From: a bacterium
GTDB taxonomy: Bacteria; Patescibacteriota; Minisyncoccia; Phycocordibacterales; UBA1550
DNA: 48,924 bases
Assembly: GCA_030649835.1 (NCBI GenBank)
Contig: JAUSES010000068.1
Coordinates: 1-48,924 of the forward strand
Direction: 5' to 3'
Part shown: piece by piece, positions 10,383 to 19,427 of the stretch
Position numbering within the stretch: position 1 is the first letter of the stretch
Layout of the letters: every line of letters begins with the position of its first letter
Program-made: the position numbers and the translations under genes
The notes under the pieces: generated by a model
The model's input: the letters and a program-made list of their open reading frames with translations, nothing else
What the model was told of the DNA's origin: nothing
Database searches by the model: none

Positions 10383-11000
10383 TTATTCCACTCCAAGTTT
10401 GTCAATTATTCTGTCATGCCTAAAATCCAGCACGTCGCGGACAAATTTATCATACACACTCACCCGATAAAGAAATTCCTGAGTCTCTAGAGCACCATAG
10501 GAAAGCTCCTTCCCTATTTCTGCCTCAATACTACGGAGAACGCTTTCAATGGTTCGTTTTTTGAGGTCATCTCCCACAATGAGCACATCCACACGCGCCT
10601 CGGGCTCATCTATAAAAACACCAGAAATGGCGAGAAATTTAATTTTCCCTGCAGTTTTGAAACGGCTTGCTATTTCGTCACGACGAAGAGGCATCTCTGA
10701 AACAACGAGATTTTTTAATGCTGAAAGAAGTGATGATGCGGATTTGAGCAGGAAACCAGAAGCTCTTTTCCTTTTTGGTTTGGCATCTTTATTTTTTGTG
10801 GTGATTTCTTTTGTAAACGCTTTTGTAGAGACAATGCCAACAGACTTAAGAAGTGCAAGCTCTCTGCGCGCCTCTGTAGTAGATACTTTGCTTTTTTCTG
10901 CGACCATCGCGACATCAAAAGCCTCCAGTGGGTTCAGCAAAAACAAGCGCAAAATCTTCACGCGCGCCTGACTACCAAATAGTTTTCCAAGTGGATCCAT
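10383..11000 (-). CDS. Winged-HTH DNA-binding protein, possible regulator with nucleotidyltransferase-like C-terminus
   Basis: Start set to MDPLGKLFGSQARVKILRLFLLNP, a typical wHTH N-terminus. The ORF track extends upstream to 11057. Confidence 0.75.
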   Translation of the reverse strand: MDPLGKLFGSQARVKILRLFLLNPLEAFDVAMVAEKSKVSTTEARRELALLKSVGIVSTKAFTKEITTKNKDAKPKRKRASGFLLKSASSLLSALKNLVVSEMPLRRDEIASRFKTAGKIKFLAISGVFIDEPEARVDVLIVGDDLKKRTIESVLRSIEAEIGKELSYGALETQEFLYRVSVYDKFVRDVLDFRHDRIIDKLGVE

Positions 11001-11098
11001 GGCAAATAGTATACCATTAGTAAGTGGAAAGGAAAAAGAGGTTGGCCGTACGGCCAACCCCTTTTTCCTTGTTTACATAGGCGAGGCCTATGTAAAGG

Positions 11099-11122
11099 TT
11101 ACTTAAAAGTAACCTTCGCACC
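11099..11122 (-). pseudogene. Short remnant resembling the rplL 3' end (GAKVTFK*)
   Basis: GGTGCGAAGGTTACTTTTAAGTAA versus GGTGCTAAAGTTACCTTCAAGTAA of rplL; all four differences at third codon positions. Confidence 0.5.
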
Positions 11123-11326
11123 AACCGTCGGCGAAACGCCTCCTTGAGGTCACGCATATTCGCCTGCTGGCGAATTGCGCTACCCCGCCTCCTTCGCCTT
11201 CGCTCAGTCCGGCCTTGCGAAGCTACGCACGCTCGCTTCTCACCCACTCTCTCAACATAAGAAAAACCGCTGATGCGGTTTTTCTTATTGCTCACTTGAG
11301 CTCCTTTCAAAGCTGTTCGCGTAAAG

Positions 11327-11719
11327 TTACTTGAAGGTAACTTTAGCACCTGCTTCCTCAAGCTTCTTCTTGAATTCCTCTGCATCTGCCTTCTTCATAC
11401 CCTCTTTGAGCATTGAAGGAGCGGCATCTACGAGGTCCTTTGCCTCTTTCAATCCAAGTGCAAGAACTTCCTTTACCACCTTGATAACAGCAATCTTTGT
11501 GTCACCTGAAGCGGTCAATTCTACGCTAAATGAATCCTTTTCCTCTGCGCCAGCGGCTGCGGCTGCGGGAGCTGCGGCTGCGGCAACAGCTGAAACACCA
11601 AACTTCTCCTCGAGAACTTTTACAAGCTCGTGAAGATCAAGAACGGTCATGGTCTCTATCTTCTCTACAAGGTCCTTGAACTTTGCAGGAACTACTACGT
11701 CTTTGTTTTCTTCTGTCAT
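11327..11719 (-). CDS. rplL: 50S ribosomal protein L7/L12
   Basis: Ala-rich hinge and C-terminal '[33 protein letters not shown]...[10 protein letters not shown]'. Confidence 0.97.
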   Translation of the reverse strand: MTEENKDVVVPAKFKDLVEKIETMTVLDLHELVKVLEEKFGVSAVAAAAAPAAAAAGAEEKDSFSVELTASGDTKIAVIKVVKEVLALGLKEAKDLVDAAPSMLKEGMKKADAEEFKKKLEEAGAKVTFK

Positions 11720-11750
11720 GTTAATGTTAATAGTTAAATTTTTAATTTCC

Positions 11751-12386
11751 TTAGGCTGTTGCTTCAGTAGCTACTGATGCTACTTCAGCTACTACTTCTG
11801 CAGGAGCTACTTCGACTACAGGAGCCTCAGCTACTACTGCTTCTACGGTAGGAGCCACTTCTGCGGGAACTTCTGCTTTTGCTACAGGTGCAGACCCTTT
11901 TGATTCGGCGATCTGTCCCATCGCAATAGCCAAACGCTGAATAGGTGAATTGATAATGTTTACAAACATTCCACGAAGCACCTTGAGTGGTGGAATTGTT
12001 GCAATTGCCATCATTTCCTCCCTTGTCTTGTACTCTCCATCAAAGATTCCACCCACGATTGAGATTGAACCCTTATCGCGTGGTGTTGTTTGAAAGGCAT
12101 ATGTTTCGCGTGCGGGAGCGAGGAGATCCTCACCATACGCAATCGAAAGTTCTCCGGGAAGCTCAGGCATGGTGCCCTTTGCTTTTAGGTCTCCGAGAAC
12201 ACGCTTTGCAAGAGTCTTTTTTGTAACAAAGTATCCTACATTATCAGCTAAAAGTTTTCTGCGAAGTATCTTTGTTTCAGAAACAGGGAGTGCTTTAAAG
12301 TTTACGAAGACAATTGATTTTGCCTTTGCAAGACGCTCTGTCATTCCCGCTACCAGTTCTACTTTTTTCTGTTTTGTAATTGCCAT
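11751..12386 (-). CDS. rplJ: 50S ribosomal protein L10
   Basis: Start set to [37 protein letters not shown]; upstream of rplL. Confidence 0.93.
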   Translation of the reverse strand: MAITKQKKVELVAGMTERLAKAKSIVFVNFKALPVSETKILRRKLLADNVGYFVTKKTLAKRVLGDLKAKGTMPELPGELSIAYGEDLLAPARETYAFQTTPRDKGSISIVGGIFDGEYKTREEMMAIATIPPLKVLRGMFVNIINSPIQRLAIAMGQIAESKGSAPVAKAEVPAEVAPTVEAVVAEAPVVEVAPAEVVAEVASVATEATA

Positions 12387-12454
12387 AAATTGATAACTTT
12401 TAAACGATTCGACGGCTCTCGCGCGAAGCGCTTGAGCCGTAAAGCCATCCATAT

Positions 12455-12660
12455 TAAAACGGAATGAGTCGACCTCCGCAGGGCTTACCGACCTGTCACC
12501 TAATACTTTTCTGCTACAATTTTCAATTTTCGGTTACGAGTTGCCAAAAATTCTTCGAAGTATCTCGATATTCCTCATAATTTTTGACTACGTCTCACTC
12601 GAAAATTGAAAATCTCGCTACGAAAATTATTAGGCTCCACGTCTTGTCACATTTCTCTGT
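12455..12660 (-). promoter_or_regulatory. Probable L10 leader (r-protein autoregulatory RNA) containing a large hairpin
   Basis: Directly upstream of rplJ: 'GTGACAAGACGTGGAGCCTAATA ... TATTAGGTGACAGGTCGGTAAGCCCTGCGGAGGTCGACTC', with a 12499-12634 hairpin between the two halves. Confidence 0.5.
12499..12634. repeat. Long imperfect hairpin inside the rplJ leader
   Basis: Arms cctaatacttttctgctacaattttcaattttcgg... and ...cgaaaattgaaaatctcgctacgaaaattattagg. Confidence 0.75.
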
Positions 12661-12689
12661 AACAGCCTACTTCTTCGGGCTTCGGGGTC

Positions 12690-12718
12690 ATCTTATCTCA
12701 CGCGGGCAACATTGTCAA
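12690..12718 (-). promoter_or_regulatory. Promoter for rplJ-rplL
   Basis: Minus strand TTGACA (12713-12718), 17-nt spacer, TAAGAT (12690-12695). Confidence 0.6.
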
Positions 12719-12836
12719 CCGTCATAATAGCTGAATTTATATCACCCAATTTCAAAATCTCGGACACAGTCACCCCCGCAAGCCCCACAATGATAATCGC
12801 CGTAAAACCTATAATTGTTTTTACGATTTCATACAT
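12693..12836 (-). CDS. Possible small single-TM protein (47 aa)
   Basis: MYEIVKTIIGFTAIIIVGLAGVTVSEILKLGDINSAIMTVDNVARVR; overlaps the rplJ promoter. Confidence 0.35.
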   Translation of the reverse strand: MYEIVKTIIGFTAIIIVGLAGVTVSEILKLGDINSAIMTVDNVARVR

Positions 12837-12889
12837 AGGCCCATTATATCATGGAACATGCTACAACCCCTAGAAACCTCCCTTCCAAC

Positions 12890-12904
12890 AAAGGACGGTC
12901 CTTT
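12890..12904. repeat. REP-like palindrome copy 1
   Basis: aaaggacggtccttt. Confidence 0.8.
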
Positions 12905-12927
12905 TATAAACACTGCATGGTTTTCAA

Positions 12928-12942
12928 AAAGGACGGTCCTTT
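12928..12942. repeat. REP-like palindrome copy 2
   Basis: aaaggacggtccttt. Confidence 0.8.
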
Positions 12943-12960
12943 TATAACTTTGCGGGATTC

Positions 12961-12985
12961 TCTACAAAGGACCGTCCTTTGTAGA
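12961..12985. repeat. REP-like palindrome copy 3 (opposite central base)
   Basis: tctacaaaggaccgtcctttgtaga. Confidence 0.8.
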
Positions 12986-12997
12986 GAATGTCTAGGC

Positions 12998-15900
12998 TTA
13001 CTCAAGTGCACAATCAGGACGAAATTCGCAAACGGCAATATTTTGACCGTTGTCGTGCACGGAAGTGTTGCTCAAAATTACTGATTCTGAGGTGTCAACG
13101 GAAATCCCGACCGTGTTTCCTGTAATCTCACTGTTTGTTATACTAACGGGTTCAAGGGGTTTTTCTACAGTAATACCACTACCGTAGTCGGACCATATTA
13201 GTGAGCCTTCTTCATCATAATACACTTCTGATTTATTGAACCCTTTCACCGTGGTGCTTGCAATAGTTGTCACTCCACCATAAATTTCTATCCCATCATT
13301 GGGGCCATTTTCAATAACAACATTAGTGATAGTGGAAGTTGCATCATCTAAAGAAATACCGTAGTCCTCAACATTTCTAATAGTGGTGTCCGAAACGTTT
13401 AATATTGAATCATAGGCGCCAATACCGTTGCCCTCTATTCCATCAATGGTTGTTGATGCAATAGTTAATATTGAATTACCATACGCCCCGAACGCGTCTC
13501 CCCAGCAAACATTCTTAACTGTTGATGAGCTCACTGTTAGCACAGAATTATTATCTGCACCAAAAGCATCCCCACAGATATTATTAATTACCGCCCCGCT
13601 GACTGTTACCGTTGAATTATTGTAAGAGCCAAACCCATCTCCTCGTCCAAGATTGTTGACAGTGGTTGACGCAACAGTAATTACAGAATTATTGAATGCG
13701 TCAAAGGCATTACCTTTCTCACTGTTATCTATAGCAATTGAAAAGGCATCTATCGTTGAAAAATCATTTGCATAAAACGCACTGTTGATTAGATTGTTGA
13801 AATTAGTATTTTCCACAAAAATCTGTCCGTGACTAATCGCTGCGAGACCGCCGTCAGTGTGAATAAAATCTGAATTTCGAACATCTATTCTTGCATGATC
13901 AATAATTATTTCCCCTACATCCTCAAGTTGTACGTATTCAAGCGTGCTCGTTCCCGTACCACCACGAAGAATCAACCTGCCCGTTGGATTTCCCAAAAAT
14001 GAGTTAAAAATAATTGGTTCTTCGACCGTTCCTCTCGCATCAAGTGTTCCATTAACCACCAATGCCCCATCATACCGATAATATTCGCGACAATTGCATC
14101 TCTGTCTATAAAACGAAATAGTGACACCGGGTTCTATGGTCAGTGTACTAGTAGCGCTTACAGAAATAGTTGTCGTCGCGACATATCTTTCTTCATCTGA
14201 AGTCAGAGTAAAGTCGCTTGTGATATTCTTCCCTTTATTGATGAGCATGCTTATTGAATTCTGCATACCAGGGGTACCACCGATTAGATTGTCATCAGCA
14301 TCTAATCCGTTTCTGCTAAGCCCTTCACGATAGCACCCGGTCGAATATATGTATTCAATTTTCGCTTTTTGAGAACATTCGAACATCTCATCATCAGTCC
14401 TCGTGTCGCCGAGGTTGGTGCCCCAGTTTTCAGGATTTGAACCATCTTCTCTTGAGGAATAACGTTCCATCGTTTTTCTTGATGTTGTGCTGTTCGTGCC
14501 TCCCGCCCATGCTCCTTCGGGGGTTTGGTCAAACGTGGTGGATGCGTAAGAAAGATTGAGCTGTTCTCCGGAGTTGCCGAGAGCTCCAGTGTAAATTTGA
14601 TGCGCTGCTACATCAGAAACGGTTGTGTCGTCGATGCGTTCAAAAACAAGATACCCTCGCGGAGCGATCGTACCGGTGAGTTTCACGTGTGGCATGCCGT
14701 CTTTTGCATTAAGCTCCCATTGCGACAGGTCAATCGTATGCGTAGTATTGTTTTTTATTTCAAACCATTCGTCAGTCGCGGAAGCAACGGTCCCCATCCA
14801 CGCGATCTCATTGATGGCAACAGGAATTGTGGCGACAGAAACTTTTTGCGTGCTTGTGGCGCTTACGGTGCCGTCCGGACCAACTGCTACAACCTCAAAT
14901 ACATAATCAGAAAAATCTTTTGCAATTTCATCAAGAGCATTATCTGTTGTTGTAGCGATTGTCCCATTTTTGTTGACGACATAATGATCAGCTCCTTCAA
15001 CTTGTGTCCACTCAAAACGCACTGTTGTGGTGGCTAAAAGACACCCGTCGGTTGCTAGGGTTTGCGCACATTGTGATGCAGAAAGAATGGGCGCGGCCAC
15101 AGCCACACCCACTCTTTCTGCCGTCTCCCCTTTCCCAGTTGCTTCGTCCGTACCCGAAGTGCTCGTTTGTGTTCCCAAAACCTGCTGTGTCGGCGAGCCT
15201 CCACCACTACTGTCCCCCGTAACCGTTCCCACAAACACCAGCTTCGGCATATTCGTCCCCGCCTCCCCCACCTTCGGCTCAAATACAAAAACTGTCTGGG
15301 GTTCTTGCTGGTTTTGTATTTGCGGTTGCTTTGGAATGGTTGTCGTTATTTTTGTTGTTGTCGGTTGTGTTTTTGTGGTCTGTTGTATAAATACTATTGA
15401 ATTTAGTACAGTATCCTTGCTGACTTCGTATCCAGTTTTAATTGCGCCTGGAATAGCTGCAATCTGATTTTTAGACCAATTGTAAGAAGCTACTTCCGCT
15501 GCTCCCACACCAAAGAGTGCAATTTTTGTTCCGTTCGCTCCTTCTTGCACGGAAACAGTTCCTACTGTCACGACCCCAGACCCGAAGGAATACAGTGAGT
15601 TCCACGCAGGAGTAATTACTGGATCAATAATATAATCAGAAACAAGATACCCGAAACCGTATGTTAACCTTGTAAAAAACCCTGGGACTCCTGTGCGTGA
15701 CAAAATTTGTGCTTGAACAGTATTAGCACGTGTTTCTGCTTCCTTTTTTTTGCGTAATTCAGCTTGATATATCGCCCGTGCTTTTTCCCCCTCCTTAAAA
15801 AACAGGTCAACGACGCCAGCCCCACTTGGAATTATTTGTAGGGATAGTCGGTCGAAATAGGATGAGAGGATGGAGGTATTATCTTCAGTATTTAAAATTT

Positions 15901-16684
15901 TATTTCGTGAACCATCTTTCTCTTGCTTTACAATAGCAAGTTTGACCATCTCGCCTGTTAGATTATCTTTGGCATAAGCATACCCATCCAAAACACTTGT
16001 AAATACCGGTTCTGCGTAGACGGAGCCCTCAATCGTATCTCTGCTAAAAAAATTCCTATTTGAATAATTTGCCAAAAAATCAAAATATGCCCCGAGGTCA
16101 TTAAAAACTCTTGCCAGTGAGCCCGCATCCATGTATCGTTTCCCAAGCCCTGCCAATGATGTGCGATTTTTATTTAGTGCTGACCAGTCCTCATAAGGGC
16201 TGTCCCCTCCAAGAGCTTCCCATACTGGTAAATGTTGGTCGTTTCTTGTATGGTCCGGAACCCCCATGTCTTCTATCAAGTGGACTACGTGTCCAAGTGC
16301 TACAAACGCACCACTTTCATCTCCTTCTGCGTAAAGTTTTATCGCATCATTCCAGTCATATTTGTTCAGCTCCACATCGCCTAGCGCCCAGTCTTTTGCA
16401 CTACGGCTAGACGCCACACCCATTCCACGCACTGGATCATAGAAATGATTTACTGCGCGAGTAGAAGGCTCGTCTTCTTCCATAGCACCCTTTATCATAG
16501 ATTCTTTTTGAGTGTTGGTAATTTTATTACCAAATTGTAGATTATAAAATTCCACCACTTGTTCGGTGAGCCCTGCGTGTGTTTGTGTCGGCTCATAGGC
16601 AAAAGCGTCGGATGGGATAGTGAAAAAAATTATGATGAGAAATAATTTTTTCATAAAATCTAGTATGGTTGTTTTATTTTCCAA
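12998..16684 (-). CDS. Large secreted protein: zinc-phospholipase-C-like domain, lamin-tail (LTD) domain, C-terminal beta-helix repeats
   Basis: 1228 aa. 'THAGLTEQVVEFYN...NHFYDP...ALGHVVHLIEDMGVPDHTRND'; 'INEIAWMGTVASATDEWFEIKNNT...DLSQWELN'; repeated 'NNSVLTVSSSTVKNV' units. Confidence 0.8.
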   Translation of the reverse strand: MENKTTILDFMKKLFLIIIFFTIPSDAFAYEPTQTHAGLTEQVVEFYNLQFGNKITNTQKESMIKGAMEEDEPSTRAVNHFYDPVRGMGVASSRSAKDWALGDVELNKYDWNDAIKLYAEGDESGAFVALGHVVHLIEDMGVPDHTRNDQHLPVWEALGGDSPYEDWSALNKNRTSLAGLGKRYMDAGSLARVFNDLGAYFDFLANYSNRNFFSRDTIEGSVYAEPVFTSVLDGYAYAKDNLTGEMVKLAIVKQEKDGSRNKILNTEDNTSILSSYFDRLSLQIIPSGAGVVDLFFKEGEKARAIYQAELRKKKEAETRANTVQAQILSRTGVPGFFTRLTYGFGYLVSDYIIDPVITPAWNSLYSFGSGVVTVGTVSVQEGANGTKIALFGVGAAEVASYNWSKNQIAAIPGAIKTGYEVSKDTVLNSIVFIQQTTKTQPTTTKITTTIPKQPQIQNQQEPQTVFVFEPKVGEAGTNMPKLVFVGTVTGDSSGGGSPTQQVLGTQTSTSGTDEATGKGETAERVGVAVAAPILSASQCAQTLATDGCLLATTTVRFEWTQVEGADHYVVNKNGTIATTTDNALDEIAKDFSDYVFEVVAVGPDGTVSATSTQKVSVATIPVAINEIAWMGTVASATDEWFEIKNNTTHTIDLSQWELNAKDGMPHVKLTGTIAPRGYLVFERIDDTTVSDVAAHQIYTGALGNSGEQLNLSYASTTFDQTPEGAWAGGTNSTTSRKTMERYSSREDGSNPENWGTNLGDTRTDDEMFECSQKAKIEYIYSTGCYREGLSRNGLDADDNLIGGTPGMQNSISMLINKGKNITSDFTLTSDEERYVATTTISVSATSTLTIEPGVTISFYRQRCNCREYYRYDGALVVNGTLDARGTVEEPIIFNSFLGNPTGRLILRGGTGTSTLEYVQLEDVGEIIIDHARIDVRNSDFIHTDGGLAAISHGQIFVENTNFNNLINSAFYANDFSTIDAFSIAIDNSEKGNAFDAFNNSVITVASTTVNNLGRGDGFGSYNNSTVTVSGAVINNICGDAFGADNNSVLTVSSSTVKNVCWGDAFGAYGNSILTIASTTIDGIEGNGIGAYDSILNVSDTTIRNVEDYGISLDDATSTITNVVIENGPNDGIEIYGGVTTIASTTVKGFNKSEVYYDEEGSLIWSDYGSGITVEKPLEPVSITNSEITGNTVGISVDTSESVILSNTSVHDNGQNIAVCEFRPDCALE

Positions 16685-17286
16685 ATTTTTGTGTAAGGAT
16701 TTTTTTCCATATCAGTAAATTTAGAACTTTTGCTTCCGGCAGGAACAAATAGTTTATCTCCGTTTTTTCCAAAAGACACTGTCTCATCTTTTATTGTAGT
16801 GTATGTATAATCAAAAGTGCACCCATCTCCCTTTTCATTACACTTCTTTACTCCCCTTTTATAGACATCGTTTACGTACTCAATACTTTGATGCAAGTCC
16901 CCTTGTTTCTGTAACTCCTTTTCTAGCCCTTCCAAAGCTTTTCCCTGCACGGAAAGTTCATAATACTTACTTGCCTTTTCGATGTCACCGGCTTTCAACG
17001 CGGTAATAAATAAATCGAGTGTCTCCTCTGGGGTCTTTCCTCCATCAAAATCATTTTTATATTTTTCTCGCAACGCATTAACTTGCTCGTCGATCACGGC
17101 CTGCCTTTTCGCTTCTATTCTATTTTGTACCCAGGACTCCATTCTTTCTGGTAGCGTACTTGTAAACTCTGGCGCGAAAAAACCAATAGACCACATTACA
17201 ATATACAGCCCCAACAGACCCCACCCTATCCGCTTTAATATTTTCTTCACCTTCATTTTTGTCTCCTCATTAATATTTTCATTCAT
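16660..17286 (-). CDS. Membrane-anchored protein of unknown function
   Basis: 208-aa ORF with one N-terminal TM; start may be internal (MKVKKILKR). Confidence 0.7.
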   Translation of the reverse strand: MNENINEETKMKVKKILKRIGWGLLGLYIVMWSIGFFAPEFTSTLPERMESWVQNRIEAKRQAVIDEQVNALREKYKNDFDGGKTPEETLDLFITALKAGDIEKASKYYELSVQGKALEGLEKELQKQGDLHQSIEYVNDVYKRGVKKCNEKGDGCTFDYTYTTIKDETVSFGKNGDKLFVPAGSKSSKFTDMEKNPYTKIWKIKQPY

Positions 17287-17361
17287 ACAATTTTCCTAAT
17301 TCTACCAACCACCGCCCTAAACCCCTAATTCCCCTCAACAAAACCTGTGGATAACTCAAAT

Positions 17362-17376
17362 AAAGGACGGTCCTTT
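17362..17376. repeat. REP-like palindrome copy 4
   Basis: aaaggacggtccttt. Confidence 0.8.
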
Positions 17377-17398
17377 GTTTGGGAGAGTGATTTCTTAT

Positions 17399-17421
17399 AA
17401 ATAAAGGACGGTCCTTTATTT
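17399..17421. repeat. REP-like palindrome copy 5, overlapping the transposase stop codon
   Basis: aaataaaggacggtcctttattt. Confidence 0.8.
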
Positions 17422-18129
17422 TACTTTAGGTTGTAGCGCTTTAAATTCCAACCACTCGTTCACAAATTTATCGAAATCTTCTACAGAGGTGAAGTATTCT
17501 GGGCCTGCCGCTCGATTGATTATCTTTGTCGCTAGGCGCGTAACTCCTTGATAATCCATATAACTAGAGTATCCGAAGTACATTAGGTAATCTTTTGCAG
17601 CAACTCTGTCCTGTATGCCATTCTCCTTCCATTCTGGATCGATTAACTTTATAGGGTTAAGATGAATATATGCAAAAAGGTACTTTAAATATTCATCTGT
17701 GCTAGCGTGCCTCGCCTTAAACCTACTTTCAAACAAAGTGCCAGTCCTTGCGTATTTCTTATTGAAGTACATGGAATAAGCAGTTAGTAGCTTCGATATG
17801 AACTTCTGAGCGCCATTTTCTATTTTTTCACGAACAAGTAGGTGAAAATGGTTAGGCATTAGACAATATGCAACAATATCCACGAGTGTTTCATCCCGGT
17901 CTACATCAAAAACTTCTTCCAAGCCCCGTCCTTGACGGAGGTAATCACGAAGGCAAAATGCGGACCCGGCGCTATTACTGATGTAAAGAAGAGCAATAAA
18001 TCGCCTATAATCACTGCCGTCCATAAATATGACTCGCTTGTCTGTTCCACGACTATACAGATGATAAAACTCACCTATTGAAATATCTATGTTTCGCCGC
18101 ATGTAATAATTGTACACGTTGAATCGCAT
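17416..18129 (-). CDS. REP-associated tyrosine transposase (RAYT, Y1/IS200-like)
   Basis: 'EFYHLYSRGTDKRVIF', 'CLMPNHFHLLVRE' (HUH), 'SMYFNKKYARTGTLFESRFKARH', 'YLFAYIHLNPIK'. Start may be internal at MRRNIDIS (18102). Confidence 0.9.
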   Translation of the reverse strand: MRFNVYNYYMRRNIDISIGEFYHLYSRGTDKRVIFMDGSDYRRFIALLYISNSAGSAFCLRDYLRQGRGLEEVFDVDRDETLVDIVAYCLMPNHFHLLVREKIENGAQKFISKLLTAYSMYFNKKYARTGTLFESRFKARHASTDEYLKYLFAYIHLNPIKLIDPEWKENGIQDRVAAKDYLMYFGYSSYMDYQGVTRLATKIINRAAGPEYFTSVEDFDKFVNEWLEFKALQPKVK

Positions 18130-18173
18130 TCCGCCAAGGACGGGGCTTGGCGGAACTAGGAGGATTTTATGAC

Positions 18174-18323
18174 CTACCTGCGGTAGGAATTGAAGATTGT
18201 GTTGGTGAGTTCGGGCTCTTTTTCGAGGAATCTAGGGTCAATTTTGCTCACCTTGTTGAGCATTTCGACAGCCTCATCAACTTTTCCGTTCATATAGTAA
18301 ATCTTCGCCAAATCAACACTCCA
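18174..18323 (-). pseudogene. Orphan C-terminal fragment of a TPR-type protein
   Basis: Minus-strand frame reads WSVDLAKIYYMNGKVDEAVEMLNKVSKIDPRFLEKEPELTNTIFNSYRR* with no upstream start. Confidence 0.45.
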
Positions 18324-18361
18324 CAAAAGCCCAGCAAGGTTTAACCTTGCTGGGCTTTTGT
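18323..18361. terminator. Bidirectional terminator
   Basis: acaaaagcccagcaaggtttaaccttgctgggcttttgt. Confidence 0.75.
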
Positions 18362-18393
18362 AAAACTTGTCTTAAATTCTCTATAGGCCACGC

Positions 18394-19080
18394 CTATGGG
18401 GTGATGAGGGATTTTTCGTAGTCTGCGAAGAGTGCTTTTAGATCAGTCGATGTTGGGTTTTTCCTTATACCTTCATTTAGAAAAACGGGAATCTGGGTAC
18501 TCTTTTCCTTCATGGAATACATATAAAGTTCATATAATCCGCGATACCCATGCACGTAACTTGGTTTAAGAGCTATTAGTTTTTTCCAATTTTCCTCTGA
18601 TTTTGTATAGTTTTTTAGGTAAAAATGATATAAGTCACCAAGATTTCCCCATGGTACTACATTTTGTGGGTCGAGGGCCTTTGCGTATTCCCAAGCATCG
18701 CGAGCTCCCTCGTAGTCACCAATGGCTTTCCTTTGCAAACCTAATTCAATCCAATTATCAACATTTTTAGGATCTTTTTTGAGTGCAACAATGATGGCTT
18801 CTATATGTGAAAGCGCTATTTTTTTTATTTCTGGTGAAAGACTTCCCGGAAAATCGGTTGCTCGAACAAGTTCTGGAGCTGGAGGAAGTTTTTTCTCTTG
18901 AACGGGAACAATTTCAACTTTTGCGTCACCCGTCATATCAATACCAAGATTTTTCAAAGTATCCCCTGTATCTCCGGTAATCTCTATTTTGCTCCCTCGT
19001 GTATCCTTGTAGATAAGGACGCCGGCAACCAACGCAAGAATTACAAGTCCTATAATACCTAGATTTTTATTGTTTATCAT
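18394..19080 (-). CDS. Membrane-anchored TPR protein
   Basis: 'DNWIELGLQRKAIGDYEGARDAWEYAKALDPQNVVPWGNLGDLYHFYLKNYTKSEENWKKLIALKPSY'. Confidence 0.8.
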   Translation of the reverse strand: MINNKNLGIIGLVILALVAGVLIYKDTRGSKIEITGDTGDTLKNLGIDMTGDAKVEIVPVQEKKLPPAPELVRATDFPGSLSPEIKKIALSHIEAIIVALKKDPKNVDNWIELGLQRKAIGDYEGARDAWEYAKALDPQNVVPWGNLGDLYHFYLKNYTKSEENWKKLIALKPSYVHGYRGLYELYMYSMKEKSTQIPVFLNEGIRKNPTSTDLKALFADYEKSLITP

Positions 19081-19178
19081 TGATATATAGTATCAAAATC
19101 AAGCAAAAATACAATATTTTAAGCCAGCCATTGGCGAGACTTATCGAAGGGCATTGTTACATAAGCTAAACCTATAGA

Positions 19179-19203
19179 AAATAAAGGACCGTCCTTTATT
19201 TTT
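19179..19203. repeat. REP-like palindrome copy 6 (opposite central base)
   Basis: aaaataaaggaccgtcctttatttt. Confidence 0.8.
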
Positions 19204-19219
19204 GGATTTACAAGCATGC

Positions 19220-19257
19220 AAAAAACCCGCGACTTCTTGCGAAGCGCGGGTTTTTTG
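19220..19257. terminator. Intrinsic terminator
   Basis: aaaaaacccgcgacttcttgcgaagcgcgggttttttg. Confidence 0.75.
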
Positions 19258-19427
19258 CTGAATTGAGATTAGTTCGCCTTTAGCATTACCCTGTTCGAGA
19301 TATTTCTCAGAAGCAGCGGAGTCTGCCTAGTTGGACCAAGCCTTTTTCGTGAAAGTTTTTAAGGCTAAAACAATTTTATTGTTCGCCCTAAGAATCTTTC
19401 AATTCTTTGAGACGTCTAGCTAGCGAA

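Noticed and set aside
10163-10423. Overlapping ORFs on both strands (86 and 75 aa)
   Set aside because: Both are translations of the G/C-rich inverted repeat.
11017-11385. 122-aa minus-strand ORF overlapping the rplL 3' end
   Set aside because: Arg-rich out-of-frame translation through terminators and repeats; overlaps rplL in another frame.
12890-12980. Three closely spaced palindromes considered as a CRISPR array
   Set aside because: Repeats are 15 nt, spacing is irregular, orientation flips, and no cas genes are present; they fit REP-like elements.
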